A stretch of DNA of 64,000 nt from Geoglobus acetivorans (lineage in GTDB: Archaea; Halobacteriota; Archaeoglobi; Archaeoglobales; Archaeoglobaceae): contig NZ_CP009552.1 of NCBI RefSeq assembly GCF_000789255.1, forward strand, positions 1,674,001 through 1,738,000. Direction: 5' to 3'. Position numbers and translations under genes: made by a program. Each line of letters starts with the position of its first letter. The stretch's first letter is position 1. The notes below the pieces were generated by a model. That model saw only the letters and a list, made by a program, of their open reading frames with translations, was not told the DNA's origin and did no database searches. This document shows positions 15,651 to 25,900 of this stretch, in pieces.

Positions 15651-16400
15651 ATGCATGTTGAAAACACAGTGGAGGGGTTGCTGGAACTCATAAAATCCTG
15701 CAATGGTGAGCTTGTGGCCCTAACGGGTGCAGGCATATCTGCGGACAGCGGGATACCGACGTTCAGGGGGAAGGACGGCCTCTGGAATAAATACCGGCCT
15801 GAAGAACTTGCGACTCCAGAGGCGTTCAGAAAAGACCCCGTGCTTGTGTGGAAATGGTACGCATGGAGGATGAATCTCGTGTTCAACGCAGAGCCCAATG
15901 ACGCACATATTGCTCTGGCACTTCTCGAGAGAAAGGGTCTGCTGAAAGCCATCGTAACCCAGAACGTGGACAATCTGCACGAAAGGGCGGGAAGCAGGAA
16001 TGTCATCCATCTTCATGGCAGGATTGATGAGGTAAGGTGTACGGGGTGTGGCAGGGTTGGGAGACTGGAAAAGGCCCCGGAAACGATTCCGCCTCTGTGT
16101 GGCTGCGGAGCATTGATGAGGCCGAACGTCGTGTGGTTTGGAGAGCCTTTACCTGCTGAAGCACTCAATCTCGCAGTCGAGCTGTGCAGTCAGAACAGCG
16201 TCATCGTAATCGGCACCTCAGCAGTGGTTTATCCAGCTGCACAGCTCCCGTATTACGCAAAAAAAGCTGGAAAAACAGTCATTGAGGTGAATCCAGAAAT
16301 AACCCCTCTTTCAGACCTTGCAGATCTGTCCATAAGGCAGCGGGCTGGCGATGCTTTCAGGCAGATCAGAGCTATTTTAGAAGCGGGAGACTCCCCGTGA
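15651..16400 (+). CDS. cobB: Sirtuin, NAD-dependent protein deacylase
   Basis: A 249-residue Sir2 protein. The NAD loop GAGISADSGIPTFRG, TQNVDNLH and the catalytic His in HLHGRIDE are all present, and a zinc site is formed by CTGCG and a later CGCG. The pair Tyr...Arg in WKWYAWRM is the class III signature that selects succinyl or malonyl lysine, as in Sir2Af1 of Archaeoglobus fulgidus, so desuccinylation may be a main activity. The start at 15651 is preceded by GGTGAGAGT. Its 3' end overlaps the convergent pth2 gene by 29 bp. Confidence 0.95.
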   Translation: MHVENTVEGLLELIKSCNGELVALTGAGISADSGIPTFRGKDGLWNKYRPEELATPEAFRKDPVLVWKWYAWRMNLVFNAEPNDAHIALALLERKGLLKAIVTQNVDNLHERAGSRNVIHLHGRIDEVRCTGCGRVGRLEKAPETIPPLCGCGALMRPNVVWFGEPLPAEALNLAVELCSQNSVIVIGTSAVVYPAAQLPYYAKKAGKTVIEVNPEITPLSDLADLSIRQRAGDAFRQIRAILEAGDSP

Positions 16401-16734
16401 TTTTATCGATCCTGTCGCTCCTTTCGGGGCCGACAACAACGGCGGTTATTGTTCCTGGTGGAATTTCGGTGAGACCCGCATCCTTCACGTAAGCAGTCGG
16501 CAAACCATTTTTTCTGGCCATGTCAAATATCCTCATAAGATTCTCGAGATTTTTAACCTTCAGAACAATCTTTTTCTGTCCTTCAAGCTTCCACTTTTCT
16601 CTGGTTGCTCTCTCTGAAATTTCATAACCCAGAATGGCCGCATGGGCTACCTGAACTGCCAGCTTTCCTTTCGATAGCTGCAAATCTTCTCTTACGACGA
16701 TTACCTGCTTGTACTCACTCCTCTCCGAATCCAT
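16372..16734 (-). CDS. pth2: Peptidyl-tRNA hydrolase 2
   Basis: A protein of about 120 residues of the archaeal/eukaryotic Pth2 family. It recycles peptidyl-tRNA released from stalled ribosomes. Conserved segments are QVIVVREDLQLSKGKLAVQ with the adjacent AHAA motif, and GLPTAYVKDAGLTEIPPGT near the C-terminus. I place the start at MDSERSEY; three more codons up to 16743 are possible. Its 5' end overlaps the upstream small gene by 20 nt, so the two are one transcript. Confidence 0.95.
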   Translation of the reverse strand: MDSERSEYKQVIVVREDLQLSKGKLAVQVAHAAILGYEISERATREKWKLEGQKKIVLKVKNLENLMRIFDMARKNGLPTAYVKDAGLTEIPPGTITAVVVGPERSDRIDKITGSLPLLK

Positions 16735-16978
16735 ACTTCTCAAGCTCTTCTAAACTCACTGGTTTGGACTTTTCCACCATCCACTTTTCCCCAATCTCCT
16801 TTGCTCTTTCTTCGTCGAATTCTTCGAGCACCAGGCCATCACCGTCCTCTTTTACAGCAGACAGCGGGACTCCAAAGAACTTATCCGAGCTTTTTATTAT
16901 CAGATGATCGCCATAGACATCGATGCTCTCTCCGATTTCTTTCCCGTCCATGAACACGAATCTGCAGATGAGGTCCAT
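16715..16978 (-). CDS. Conserved small acidic protein (unknown)
   Basis: An 87-residue soluble protein starting MDLICRFVFMDGKEIGESID, predicted to be a small beta-rich barrel with an acidic helical tail. Similar short proteins occur beside pth2 in other euryarchaea (a DUF5749-like family, from memory). The first part resembles a PRC-barrel-like fold, with strand-turn repeats such as DHLIIKSSDKFFGVPL. The function is unknown; overlap with pth2 suggests co-regulation with translation. Confidence 0.7.
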   Translation of the reverse strand: MDLICRFVFMDGKEIGESIDVYGDHLIIKSSDKFFGVPLSAVKEDGDGLVLEEFDEERAKEIGEKWMVEKSKPVSLEELEKYGFGEE

Positions 16979-17016
16979 GCAAAGACTTTATAGAATTTAA
17001 ATAAATTATTTGCGAA

Positions 17017-17505
17017 ATGCACGGCGAAAGACATATCCATTTTCATGGGAAAATTACAGTGATGGATGAATACGCGAGGGTTTGCCCCAGATGTCTCAGC
17101 AGTGATGTTGAGCCAGACCTGTACAATCCCGCAGCTGTTGCTTTTGGGGCACTGAACACATACAGATGCAACTCTTGCGGACATACTGGCGTGTTTTTTC
17201 CTGAATTCAGAAAAGAGGACTTAAAGACTGCTGAAAAACTCCAGATTGAAGAAAAAGGTGCTTTTGAAGGCACTTCGTTTGCAAAGGGGTTTTATTCCGC
17301 TGTGGCCCTTTTTTCGGCACTTGGACTTGTGCTTTCGGTGCTGTTTTACCTTATGTATCATGATCCTGTTTTTATGCTCGCATTTTCAGTGTATCTGGTA
17401 ATTCTGACCTCAAACTTTCGCATGGAAAGAAGGGAATCGTTGCTTTACAAAATATGCCTGATAATCTCCTTGGTCCTTTATTCAGTGTTTTTCAGATTGC
17501 TGTGA
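17017..17505 (+). CDS. Zinc-ribbon membrane protein
   Basis: Up to 162 residues. The N-terminal half carries a zinc ribbon, CPRC with a partner CNSC about 28 residues later, and the C-terminal half has two hydrophobic spans (FYSAVALFSALGLVLSVL, and a long stretch from about residue 120 to the end). The frame starts at 17017 with a His-rich MHGERHIHFHGK; an ATG at 17062 (MDEYARVCPRC) begins directly at the conserved part and may be the real start. No family or function is recognised. It is divergent from the pth2 pair, whose start is 38 bp away. Confidence 0.65.
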   Translation: MHGERHIHFHGKITVMDEYARVCPRCLSSDVEPDLYNPAAVAFGALNTYRCNSCGHTGVFFPEFRKEDLKTAEKLQIEEKGAFEGTSFAKGFYSAVALFSALGLVLSVLFYLMYHDPVFMLAFSVYLVILTSNFRMERRESLLYKICLIISLVLYSVFFRLL

Positions 17506-17547
17506 TAAATCATCAGATTTATTAATCTGTCCAGTTCACTCACCACA

Positions 17548-18150
17548 ATGAGGATTTACATTCCCTTTAAGCCCGAAAATCCAAAATCGAGGCTGTCGGG
17601 TGTGCTTTCACCTGAAGAAAGGAAAAAGCTTGCATATTTAATGCTGCTTGATGTTATTGATGCATGTGGGGATTGCACTGTAGTCTCAAGCTCTGCAAGC
17701 AGGCTTCTTGAAGGAATAAAGCACGAAATTGATAGGAGAAGCCTTGACGAAGCTGTAACGTCCCGGATTAAACAGGGTGATGCTGCTATTGTCATGTCCG
17801 ACCTCGCCCTTTTGACCGAAAAAACGGTTGAACGTTTTATCGAAATGGATGGCGATGTTGTCCTGGCTCCGGGAAGAAAGGGCGGGACAAACATGCTTCT
17901 CGCAAGAAACAGGCGGTTTTACACCTCTTATCATTATGGAAGTTTTTTCAAGCATATCGATATATGCGGAAAATTGAGGCTTGAATGCAGAATTTTTGAC
18001 TCCTTTTTTGCAAGCGTCGATATTGATGAGGAAGATGATCTGCTCGAACTCATCCTCCACGGAAAAGGGAGGAGAAGCTACGAGTATCTGGAGGGTCTTG
18101 GCTTTTACGTCGATCTGTCTGGAAAGGACCCTAAACTCGTGAGGGAATAG
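17548..18150 (+). CDS. cofC: 2-phospho-L-lactate guanylyltransferase
   Basis: A 200-residue nucleotidyltransferase. The N-terminus MRIYIPFKPENPKSRLSGVL followed by LSPEERKKLAYLMLLDV is the CofC signature (substrate and GTP binding). CofC activates phospholactate, or in some lineages phosphoenolpyruvate, with GTP for coenzyme F420 synthesis. cofG and cofH of the same pathway are 14 kb away. A TATA-like run (GATTTATTAATC) lies about 30 nt upstream. A perfect hairpin after the stop separates it from the convergent purP. Confidence 0.92.
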   Translation: MRIYIPFKPENPKSRLSGVLSPEERKKLAYLMLLDVIDACGDCTVVSSSASRLLEGIKHEIDRRSLDEAVTSRIKQGDAAIVMSDLALLTEKTVERFIEMDGDVVLAPGRKGGTNMLLARNRRFYTSYHYGSFFKHIDICGKLRLECRIFDSFFASVDIDEEDDLLELILHGKGRRSYEYLEGLGFYVDLSGKDPKLVRE

Positions 18151-18156
18151 GTTTTC

Positions 18157-18176
18157 CAGCACCAGTTATGGTGCTG
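18157..18176. terminator. Hairpin between convergent cofC and purP
   Basis: CAGCACC and GGTGCTG form a perfect 7 bp stem with a six-base loop, located 7 bp after the cofC stop and followed by AT-rich sequence. The site lies between two convergent genes, so it may end either transcript or act as an RNA-stabilising hairpin; archaeal termination usually relies on T-runs rather than stems. Confidence 0.45.
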
Positions 18177-18194
18177 AATTTAAAAATAGAATCT

Positions 18195-19274
18195 TTAAAA
18201 GATCAATTCTTCAAGCATGTCTTTTTCAACCGCAATTCTTATTTCGCGGGCTATTCTCCTGCCCATATACATGTTCTCTCCGAAGAGGATGTATGAGTAC
18301 GGTGAGGCAGGAATCCCCACGCTGCTTCCTGCAACTATCCTTGCAGATATCTCGAAATAGTAAATGGTTCCGTTCTCATCGATAACGCTTTCAAGGCAGA
18401 ATGGTCCCACCATTCCCGGCTCGGCGATTTTTCTGGAGTACTCGTAAACCTGCTCACCGTCCCGCAAAATTCTGGAAAGCAGGCTTTCCCTTACAATCAG
18501 AGGAATGTTCCCCACAACCGTATATGTCGGGATCAGGTTTGTTTTGAGCTGTTCTTCAGCAGGAATCCTGCCGAAACCATCCACGTTTGACTCATACCTT
18601 CTGTCGATGGCTATAAGCTCAATTCTTGAATTGACTGGAGAGTAAAAGAAGGAGAAGTACACAGGTACGCCAAGGACGCATTCCTGTATGTGTGCCTTGT
18701 TAATGTCGTCCCTGGATATTATTCCCCTCCTGACCAGTTCATCAGCCTTGCTCAGAAAATCTTCCTTTGATGCGGCGATGAAATAACCCTTTCCTCCCCT
18801 TGCACCGGGATACTTCACAATTGCAAGACCGTCAATCTCATCGGGCGAATGATAGGTTTTTGGCACATTAAGTCCAGAATTTACGAGCCAGTCCCTCTGT
18901 TTCTCTCTAACAGTTTCCCATTCCATGAGGACTCTGTTTCCGAAAACCGGAACTTTCAGACTGTAAAGGCTACCGATGTAAGCATTGTAGCTGCCGTGAG
19001 GGATTAAAATTGTATTCATTTCGATTAGCTTCTTCTGAATGCCATCATCAAGAAGCTGCCTGAAGTCATTCACCTCTATGATGTGATCTGCAACTCCAAA
19101 ATTGCGGTAAACGAAGCTCTCCTTTTTCCGGGCTATGCATACAGTTTCGAAACCCTCCTCTTTGGCGCCTTTGAGAATGTTCAGAGCCGAATGGCTCCCT
19201 ATGGTGCCTATTCTTATGTTTTCTCTATCGTAGTTTTTCAGAGTTGAGAGAATCAGCTCTCTGAGTTTTTCCAT
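18195..19274 (-). CDS. purP: FAICAR synthetase PurP (ATP-grasp)
   Basis: A 359-residue archaeal ATP-grasp enzyme that makes 5-formaminoimidazole-4-carboxamide ribotide from AICAR, formate and ATP, replacing the folate-dependent step of purine synthesis. Family segments include IGTIGSHSALNILKGAKEEG near the N-terminus, TILIPHGSYNAYIG, KYPGARGGKGYF (the ATP-grasp loop) and FEISARIVAGSS. The length is as expected for the family. Confidence 0.95.
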   Translation of the reverse strand: MEKLRELILSTLKNYDRENIRIGTIGSHSALNILKGAKEEGFETVCIARKKESFVYRNFGVADHIIEVNDFRQLLDDGIQKKLIEMNTILIPHGSYNAYIGSLYSLKVPVFGNRVLMEWETVREKQRDWLVNSGLNVPKTYHSPDEIDGLAIVKYPGARGGKGYFIAASKEDFLSKADELVRRGIISRDDINKAHIQECVLGVPVYFSFFYSPVNSRIELIAIDRRYESNVDGFGRIPAEEQLKTNLIPTYTVVGNIPLIVRESLLSRILRDGEQVYEYSRKIAEPGMVGPFCLESVIDENGTIYYFEISARIVAGSSVGIPASPYSYILFGENMYMGRRIAREIRIAVEKDMLEELIF

Positions 19275-19304
19275 GTATCTGTTTTGCCAGCACGGTTATA
19301 AGAT

Positions 19305-19619
19305 TTACCGTTCCGGATATTTTTGTTCATTTTTCTTTATTTTGTCCACTATGGCCTTCTCGACATCAATCCTGCACTCGTGTGCGAGAGGGAGTAGATA
19401 GATGAGTACATCACTGATTTCTTCGCCAATTCTACTTCTGTAATCATCGTTTTCAAGCTCTCTGAGAATTTCATCATCTTTTTTCCATTGAAAAAGCTCT
19501 AAAAGCTCTCCAACTTCTATGGCGACAGATAGTGCGAGATTCTTTGGAGTATGGTATTTTTTCCACTCTCTTCTGTCTCTGAAATCAATCAGCATCTCGG
19601 TGAGATCTGAAATGTGCAT
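19305..19619 (-). CDS. MazG-like nucleotide pyrophosphohydrolase
   Basis: A protein of about 104 residues of the all-alpha NTP pyrophosphatase family (RS21-C6/iMazG type). The metal-binding helices show EVGELLELFQWKKD (E-x2-E type) and EEISDVLIYLL (E-x2-D). Such enzymes hydrolyse non-canonical or excess dNTPs such as dCTP. The frame extends upstream to 19706, but the conserved part begins at MHISDLTEMLIDFRDRREW, so I use that ATG. It lies between purP and a THUMP protein on the same strand, with short gaps that allow co-transcription. Confidence 0.85.
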   Translation of the reverse strand: MHISDLTEMLIDFRDRREWKKYHTPKNLALSVAIEVGELLELFQWKKDDEILRELENDDYRSRIGEEISDVLIYLLPLAHECRIDVEKAIVDKIKKNEQKYPER

Positions 19620-19719
19620 GATTGGGTTTTGGATGAAGCCAATATTTGTTTTTTCCAGAGTATGTGCAATAGGCATTTGGGGCGCAGCACTGTTGTATTG
19701 AGGCATGTGTGGACAGATT

Positions 19720-20772
19720 TTACCGTTCTCTTTTCGTCCTATCTGCTTTCATCTCCTCGTAAATGTCGAGAAATGCTGTGAGAGAGACGGGTATGGCAAG
19801 CTCTGTTGGGAATGTTATGTATGGGCTGAGATCAACGACGAAATCTGCGAGTCTCAGGACTCCTTTTGGAAGCCCAGTCCTGCTTCCCGCAAAGATTACA
19901 ATTTCGTTTGCTCTCTCGAATGCTCTTTTAAGCTCGTCTCTCACGTCTGAGATTTGCCTTCCGGTGGGGTCTGTGGCGATGACAACGTATTTTCTCCGTT
20001 TTTTATCTCTGAGAGTCTGGAAGAGGTCGTGGACGAGTATTTTTGTTTCTCTGACCTCTCTGGCATAGCTCTTTCTCTGAATGCTGAGTCTCGACAGTTT
20101 ACCTCTCCTCACACCCCTGAGGAATTCAAACAGCTCTTCAGCATCCACGTATCCGTAAGGAGCTATTATCAGCTCCTTTATTTCAAATGACTGTGCGTTT
20201 CTTCCAATCCTCTCTCCAATCTCTCTCGCTCCCTTCAGGTTTTCAAGATATGGCATCTGGACAAAAGAGACCTTCTCAAAGAATCTGAGACTATCTGCCT
20301 TTTCTGGAGTGTACTTTCTCCTCTCCTCAGCGCCATCAAGGATGCCGATGAATGTTCTCTCATTGACAACCTCCACGTAAATGGCCTTATCTGGTGTGTT
20401 CAGGTCGACATCCCTGCCACTTATCTCCTGAATCCGCCTTCCAAGCTGAATGCTTATGTCCATGCTGCTGAATCTGTGCTTTAATCCCCTTCTCGTAGCT
20501 CTGATGGCGAAGGTATCGAACTCTCCCATTGCCTTTACGACTTCTTCTGCTTTTTCGAGGATTTCATCCAGGTTGCTCTCAATCTCGAAAAGAACAGGTA
20601 TTGCTCTTTCAACCTCTGGAACCTGTCGGACCTGTTCAAGTTCGTCAGAATGGACTACAAGTATACCGAGATATCCGGCTGGCCTTATCTCTATTTTTAC
20701 GTCACCTAAAAGCTCTTTTATGTTCTGTGCGGCAATGTATTCCATTCCCCTCTGGGTTTTCACGAAAATCAT
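19720..20772 (-). CDS. THUMP-domain protein with SPOUT-like methyltransferase domain
   Basis: A 350-residue protein. Residues about 60-165 look like a THUMP RNA-binding domain (FAIRATRRGLKHRFSSMDIS, a C-terminal VYVEVVNERTFIG). The C-terminal half (about 240-345) has the features of a SPOUT knot: VVIATDPTGRQISDVRDEL, IVIFAGSRTGLPKG and DLSPYITFPTELAI. It probably methylates or binds tRNA or rRNA. A functional assignment to one modified position is not possible from sequence alone. It is likely the first gene of a short minus-strand cluster with the MazG-like gene. Confidence 0.8.
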   Translation of the reverse strand: MIFVKTQRGMEYIAAQNIKELLGDVKIEIRPAGYLGILVVHSDELEQVRQVPEVERAIPVLFEIESNLDEILEKAEEVVKAMGEFDTFAIRATRRGLKHRFSSMDISIQLGRRIQEISGRDVDLNTPDKAIYVEVVNERTFIGILDGAEERRKYTPEKADSLRFFEKVSFVQMPYLENLKGAREIGERIGRNAQSFEIKELIIAPYGYVDAEELFEFLRGVRRGKLSRLSIQRKSYAREVRETKILVHDLFQTLRDKKRRKYVVIATDPTGRQISDVRDELKRAFERANEIVIFAGSRTGLPKGVLRLADFVVDLSPYITFPTELAIPVSLTAFLDIYEEMKADRTKRER

Positions 20773-20825
20773 TACTGATTCAGTGCCTGTTAGGGTTTTT
20801 TATATGTTCTCCTGCCTTGAACATC

Positions 20826-21544
20826 TCATACGATTTTTCTGAACTTGAAGATGGCTCTTCTGAAAATTTCGGCAGAGAAAACGAAAAGTATCAGCGAAAA
20901 ACCCTCGAGAATCTCATAAGCATTCTCATCTCCGGCCAGCTTCATCAGCACGGCAAGTGAAAACGTGGCCAGGGACATGGATATCCCTGTAAGCCCATCG
21001 AGTGACGGTATGGGCGAATGTATTATGTCTGACTCGATTTTCTTTTCCTTCAGGGTGTAGTAAATCAGAGTAAGGGCTATCGGGAACGAGAAAATGTATA
21101 TTATCTCAGACAGCATTGCTATAAATTTGATTGACCCTCTGAAGTGGTATGATTCTACGGAGATGAGCCAGAAGACGCCGAGATATATCAACGGAAGACC
21201 AACCCTGTTGAGATTCACGCTTTCCACGTCAAAATTGAGGAATTTGAGCAGTTTAATGCACCCGTAGGTGTGTATTGTTATCGAGACCGGGACGACCAGC
21301 AGGATGTAGACAAGCAGGGTTATCCTGTCTATATCCAAGTGGATCAGGCCAAACTCTTCGACAAGCTCCAGAAATTCCGAGAGGATTATTACCAGAAATA
21401 CTGAGGAAGTGAGGAGAAAGTACGTGGTTACGAATTTCCAGACCTCCGGATTGAGCAGCCTCTCTCTCTCCTGCTGTTAAGTATCAGTACCGTGAAGAAG
21501 TAGGCTGCCAGGATGGAGATTGTGGGTATGGTTGAAATGTTCAT
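20826..21544 (-). pseudogene. Seven-span membrane protein split by a GA-repeat frameshift
   Basis: The first frame starts at 21544 (MNISTIPTISILAAYFFTVL) and hits a stop after about 37 codons. The second, long frame (to 20826) contains six or more hydrophobic spans. The change of frame falls exactly in a GA dinucleotide tract (minus strand AGGAGAGAGAGAGG, plus-strand 21461-21471). Removing one GA unit joins ILNSRRE to RLLNPEVWKFVTTYFLL and gives one continuous protein of about 239 residues. The family is not recognised; the topology resembles archaeal multi-span sensor or 7TM-like proteins. A slippage mutation, phase variation or a sequencing error could explain it. Confidence 0.6.
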
Positions 21545-21654
21545 TGAAAGTTTCTAAACTTTATATTTTAATATGTCTTTCGTTAAACAGAGAATCGGCG
21601 AAAAATTTCAAAAGATTAATATTGTTTTTTGTCAAACGCATTGCGGTGGTTTTA

Positions 21655-22548
21655 ATGAAGGTGAACGGAGTTGAGGTTGAGGAGACTTTTGCAGAGGCTT
21701 TTGATATAAAAATCGCAAGGGTCTTGATAACTGCCTACGACTACGACTGGGCTCACGTGGCTGCAAACGAGGCAACCGGTTTCGGAACTTCCGTAATCAT
21801 GTGTCCTGCTGAGGCGGGAATCGAGAAGAGGGCTCTGCCGTCTGAGACCCCGGACGGGAGACCGGGTTACTACATCCAGATCTGCCACATGAGCAAGAAG
21901 GGCCTCGAGCAGCAGTTGCTTGCAAGACTCGGCCAGTGCGTCCTGACAGCACCAACAACAGCAGTGTTCAATGGCCTGCCTGATGCTGAGGAGAAGTTTG
22001 ACACCGGCAACAAGCTCAGGTTCTTTGCAGATGGCTTCGAAAAGCAGTTGGATGTTGGCGGAAGGAAGATGTGGGCAATCCCGATGATGGAAGGTGACTT
22101 CCTCATTGAAAATGACATAGGTTACGTTAACGGAATTGCAGGGGGAAACTTTTTCATAATGGGTGAGACCCAGCCTTCAGCTCTTGCTGCTGCAAAGGCA
22201 GCTGTTCAGGCCATTGCGGATGTTGAGGGAGTTATCACACCCTTCCCTGGGGGAATAGTGGCTTCAGGTTCCAAGGTTGGGGCAAACAAGTACAAGTTTT
22301 TGAACGCGACCACCAACGAGAGATTTGCACCGAGCATAAGGGATCAGGTTCCGGAAACCCATGTGCCTGAGGGCGTTAAAGCGATTTACGAGATCGTCAT
22401 AAACGGAATCAGCGTGGAGGCAATCAAGGAAGCAACGAGGGTTGGAATTGAAGCTGCAACGAGGATACCCGGAGTCGTGAAGATCACAGCAGGAAACTAT
22501 GGTGGAAAGCTTGGAAAGCATCTCATTCATCTGAACGAGCTGTTCTGA
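21655..22548 (+). CDS. mch: Methenyl-tetrahydromethanopterin cyclohydrolase
   Basis: A 297-residue enzyme that interconverts methenyl- and formyl-H4MPT, a cytoplasmic step of the archaeal C1 (reverse methanogenesis) pathway. The sequence from VNGVEVEETFAEAFDIKIAR through EATGFGTSVIMCPAEAGIE and PGGIVASGSKVGANKYKF to VKITAGNYGGKLGKH is classic Mch. Although the frame is open from 21520, the family begins at MKVNGVEVEE, so the ATG at 21655 is the start. Mch implies H4MPT-linked C1 metabolism, as in Archaeoglobales. Confidence 0.96.
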   Translation: MKVNGVEVEETFAEAFDIKIARVLITAYDYDWAHVAANEATGFGTSVIMCPAEAGIEKRALPSETPDGRPGYYIQICHMSKKGLEQQLLARLGQCVLTAPTTAVFNGLPDAEEKFDTGNKLRFFADGFEKQLDVGGRKMWAIPMMEGDFLIENDIGYVNGIAGGNFFIMGETQPSALAAAKAAVQAIADVEGVITPFPGGIVASGSKVGANKYKFLNATTNERFAPSIRDQVPETHVPEGVKAIYEIVINGISVEAIKEATRVGIEAATRIPGVVKITAGNYGGKLGKHLIHLNELF

Positions 22549-22940
22549 TTCCCGGATTTTTAAATATTTTTATTTGAACAGCTGGCACGGAGAGTGGAAC
22601 CTGATGGTTTTTGAACTCGTTTCTGTTTGATTTCAGATATCCCCGTTGGACGATCCCCGCAATGCTCAAACGCTCTCCACCGAATTTTGTGGATTTTTTG
22701 CTCCGGGTCAGCATCATGGCTGTAAAATCGAAATTATGGTTTGGGTGAACCTCCATTGCGAAAAACAACTCGGAATGCGGTTTCTGGAATCAGTGTGTGG
22801 TCGCAGGACTTTGTGTGAGCGATCCGGGGAATTTCTGTCATCCTGCCGGGACACTGGTTCGAATTTTTTCAGAATTATTTCACTTTTTTCACCGATTCGA
22901 TATCACAAGTATTAAATTTTCATGAGCGGTATCATGTAGG
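22549..22940. other. Intergenic stretch between mch and polC
   Basis: I see no gene here. The first 30 bp are T-rich (TTTTTAAATATTTTTATTT) and probably end the mch transcript. The last 50 bp contain AGTATTAAATTTTC (near 22908-22921), a plausible TATA element for polC. The middle 300 bp have mixed composition, no clear repeats, no box C/D pattern and no coding frame that resembles a protein. Confidence 0.5.
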
Positions 22941-25900
22941 ATGATCATCACTCTTGACAAATTCTTCCCGCTCTTTGATGATGGTTCGCGAGATGAGGCT
23001 GCAGAAATCAACTTTAAGTTGTACGAAGAAATACGCAGGTATCACGAGTTTCTTCTGAGGGAACTCGAGAGGCTGTACAGGCTTGCTGAAAGGGCAAGAA
23101 GCCTCGGCCTCGACCCAAAGCCGTACGTTGAGATTCCTGTTGCAAGAAATATGGCTGAGAGAGTTGAAAAACTCCTCGATATAAATGGGATTGCCAGAAA
23201 AATTGAAGATTATGAAAATGCGGGACTTTCAAGAGTTGAAATATGCTTCAGAGTAGCTAAGGACATTGTCTCCGGAGAATTTGGGGATCTTGACAAGGAG
23301 ACGGCGATAGATAAGGCTGTCAGGGCAGCTGTTGCAATTCAGACTGAGGGTGTTGTTGCGGCACCAATTGAGGGCATAGCCAAAATAAGGCTGGACAGGA
23401 ATCTTGATGGTAGCGAATTTGTTAAGATATACTATGCTGGGCCAATAAGGAGTGCCGGCGGAACAGCACAGGTCATATCTGTTCTCGTTGCTGACTATGT
23501 GAGGCGGTTGCTCGGGCTTAACAGGTACATTCCGACGGAAGAGGAGATATTGAGGTACTGTGAGGAAATCCCACTTTACAAGAAGGTGGCAAACCTTCAG
23601 TATCTTCCGAGCGATGACGAAATAAGGCTGATAGTTGAAAACTGTCCGGTGTGCATTGATGGTGAGCCTACAGAAGATGCTGAGGTGTCCGGTTACAGAA
23701 ATCTTCCGAGAGTGGAGACGAACAGGGTAAGGGGCGGAATGGCTCTGGTCATCGCTGAGGGCATTGCCCTGAAAGCCCCAAAGCTTAAAAAGATCGTCGA
23801 TAAAATCAGGATAGATGGATGGGAATGGCTTGACAAGCTCATAAACAAGGACAGTGGGGGAAGTGAGACAAAGGATGAAAGCAAGGATGCAGTAAAACCG
23901 AAAGACAAGTATCTCGCAGACATTGTTGCCGGAAGACCGGTTTTCAGCCACCCCTCGAGAAAAGGAGGATTCAGGCTGAGATACGGAAGGGCGAGAAATT
24001 CCGGTTTTGCGACAGTGGGTTTGAATCCTGCAACAATGGTCATTGCAGGGGGGTTCATTGCTATTGGCACGCAGCTCAAAGTCGAAAGACCTGGAAAAGC
24101 TGGTAGCGTAATCCCAGTAACGAGCATCGATGGCCCAACAGTCCGGCTTAAGAACGGAGACGTTGTGAGAGTCAATTCATACGATGAGGCGATGAAGCTC
24201 AGAGATTCGGTCGAGAAGATTCTGGATATGGGCGAGATACTCATAAACTTTGGAGACTTTCTGGAAAACAATCACCCTCTGATTCCTGCGGGCTACTGCC
24301 ATGAGTGGTGGATACAGGAAGTCAGGGGGAAGATACCGGAGGGTGATTACACCCGAATTGACGAAGATACTGCGCTATCTCTGTGTGATGATTACGGTGT
24401 CCCGCTGCACCCTGATTACACATACCTCTGGCACGACATCTCTGCCGAGGATGCCCTTTACCTCAGGAATCACATCGTGAATAATGGAAAGGTTGAGGGC
24501 AAGTACGGCAAGAGCGCCCTCATCATAAAGTTTGACAGAAAAGCCAAGGAAATTCTGGAGGACCTGCTCGTTGAGCATAAAATCCGGGAGGGATACATCG
24601 TTCTGGAGCGCTGGAAGGTTCTGGCGAGATGCCTTGGACTGAATGATGACCTGAAAATTCAGAAAGATGTGAAGCCTGATGAACTCGGAGAACATCCGGA
24701 CGGGCTTAAATTTGCAAGAAAAGCTTCATGTATTGATATTCGGGCCAAAGCACCTTCGAGAATTGGGGCGAGAATGGGAAGACCTGAAAAATCGAAGGAG
24801 AGAATGATGTCTCCTGCTCCTCACATGCTCTTTCCGCTTGGGGATGCGGGAGGAAAGACGAGAGACCTGAAAAAGGCGGTGGATTACACCAGAGGCTACA
24901 ATGCGACGAAGGGAGAGATTGAGGTTGAACTCCCGCTGAGAGTATGCCCCGAATGTGGAAGAGAAAGTTTCTATCTCAAATGCAGCTGCGGGGCTTTTAC
25001 CGAGCAGCATTACATCTGCCCCGTCTGCGGGATAAGGACGAAAGATGAAGTCTGTGAAAGGTGCGGGAGAGAGACAACGGGGTACAGGCTATGGAAGGTA
25101 AACGTCAGAGAACTTTACCACAGGGCGCTTGAAAATATTGGTGAGAGAGATGGCAATGGCACAATAAAGGGCGTAATAGGTCTGACATCCAGAAATAAAT
25201 TCCCTGAGAGGATGGAGAAGGGAATACTGAGGGCGAAAAACAGGGTTTACGTGTTTAAGGATGGCACGGTCAGGTACGACATGACTGATCTGCCTGTGAC
25301 TCATTTCAGGCCTAAGGAGATTGGCCTGACCGTTGATAAATTAAAGGAGCTTGGATATGAGTATGACTACCTCGGGAATGAACTCAGGAGTGAAGATCAG
25401 ATTGTTGAACTGAAACCTCAGGATCTGATTCTTTCGAAAAGTGCTGGAGAGTATCTGTTCAGGGTGAGCAAATTCGTTGACGAGCTGCTCGTGAAATTCT
25501 ATGGTCTTGAGCCGTTTTACAATGCTGAAAAGCCTGAGGATTTGATAGGGCATCTTGTGATAGGCCTTGCACCACACACGTCTGCTGGAGTTCTGGGAAG
25601 GATAATTGGCTTTGCTGATGTGAATGCGGGCTACGCACACCCCTATTTCCATGCCGCAAAGAGAAGAAACTGTGATGGGGATGAAGACTGCGTTATGCTT
25701 CTCATGGATGGTCTGCTCAACTTTTCGAGAGAATTCCTTCCTGATAAGAGGGGTGGCCAGATGGATGCCCCTCTCGTTCTGACGGCAATACTCGATCCAA
25801 AGGAGGTCGATGGCGAGGTTCACAACATGGATGTTGCAGACAGGTATCCGCTGGAGTTTTACATTGCGACTTTAAGATGTGCGCATCCTAAGGAATTTTC

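Noticed and set aside
22549-22940. Possible replication origin or small RNA next to the polymerase gene
   Set aside because: I found no repeated origin boxes, no cdc6 gene nearby, and no box C/D or stable fold; adjacency to polC alone is not evidence.
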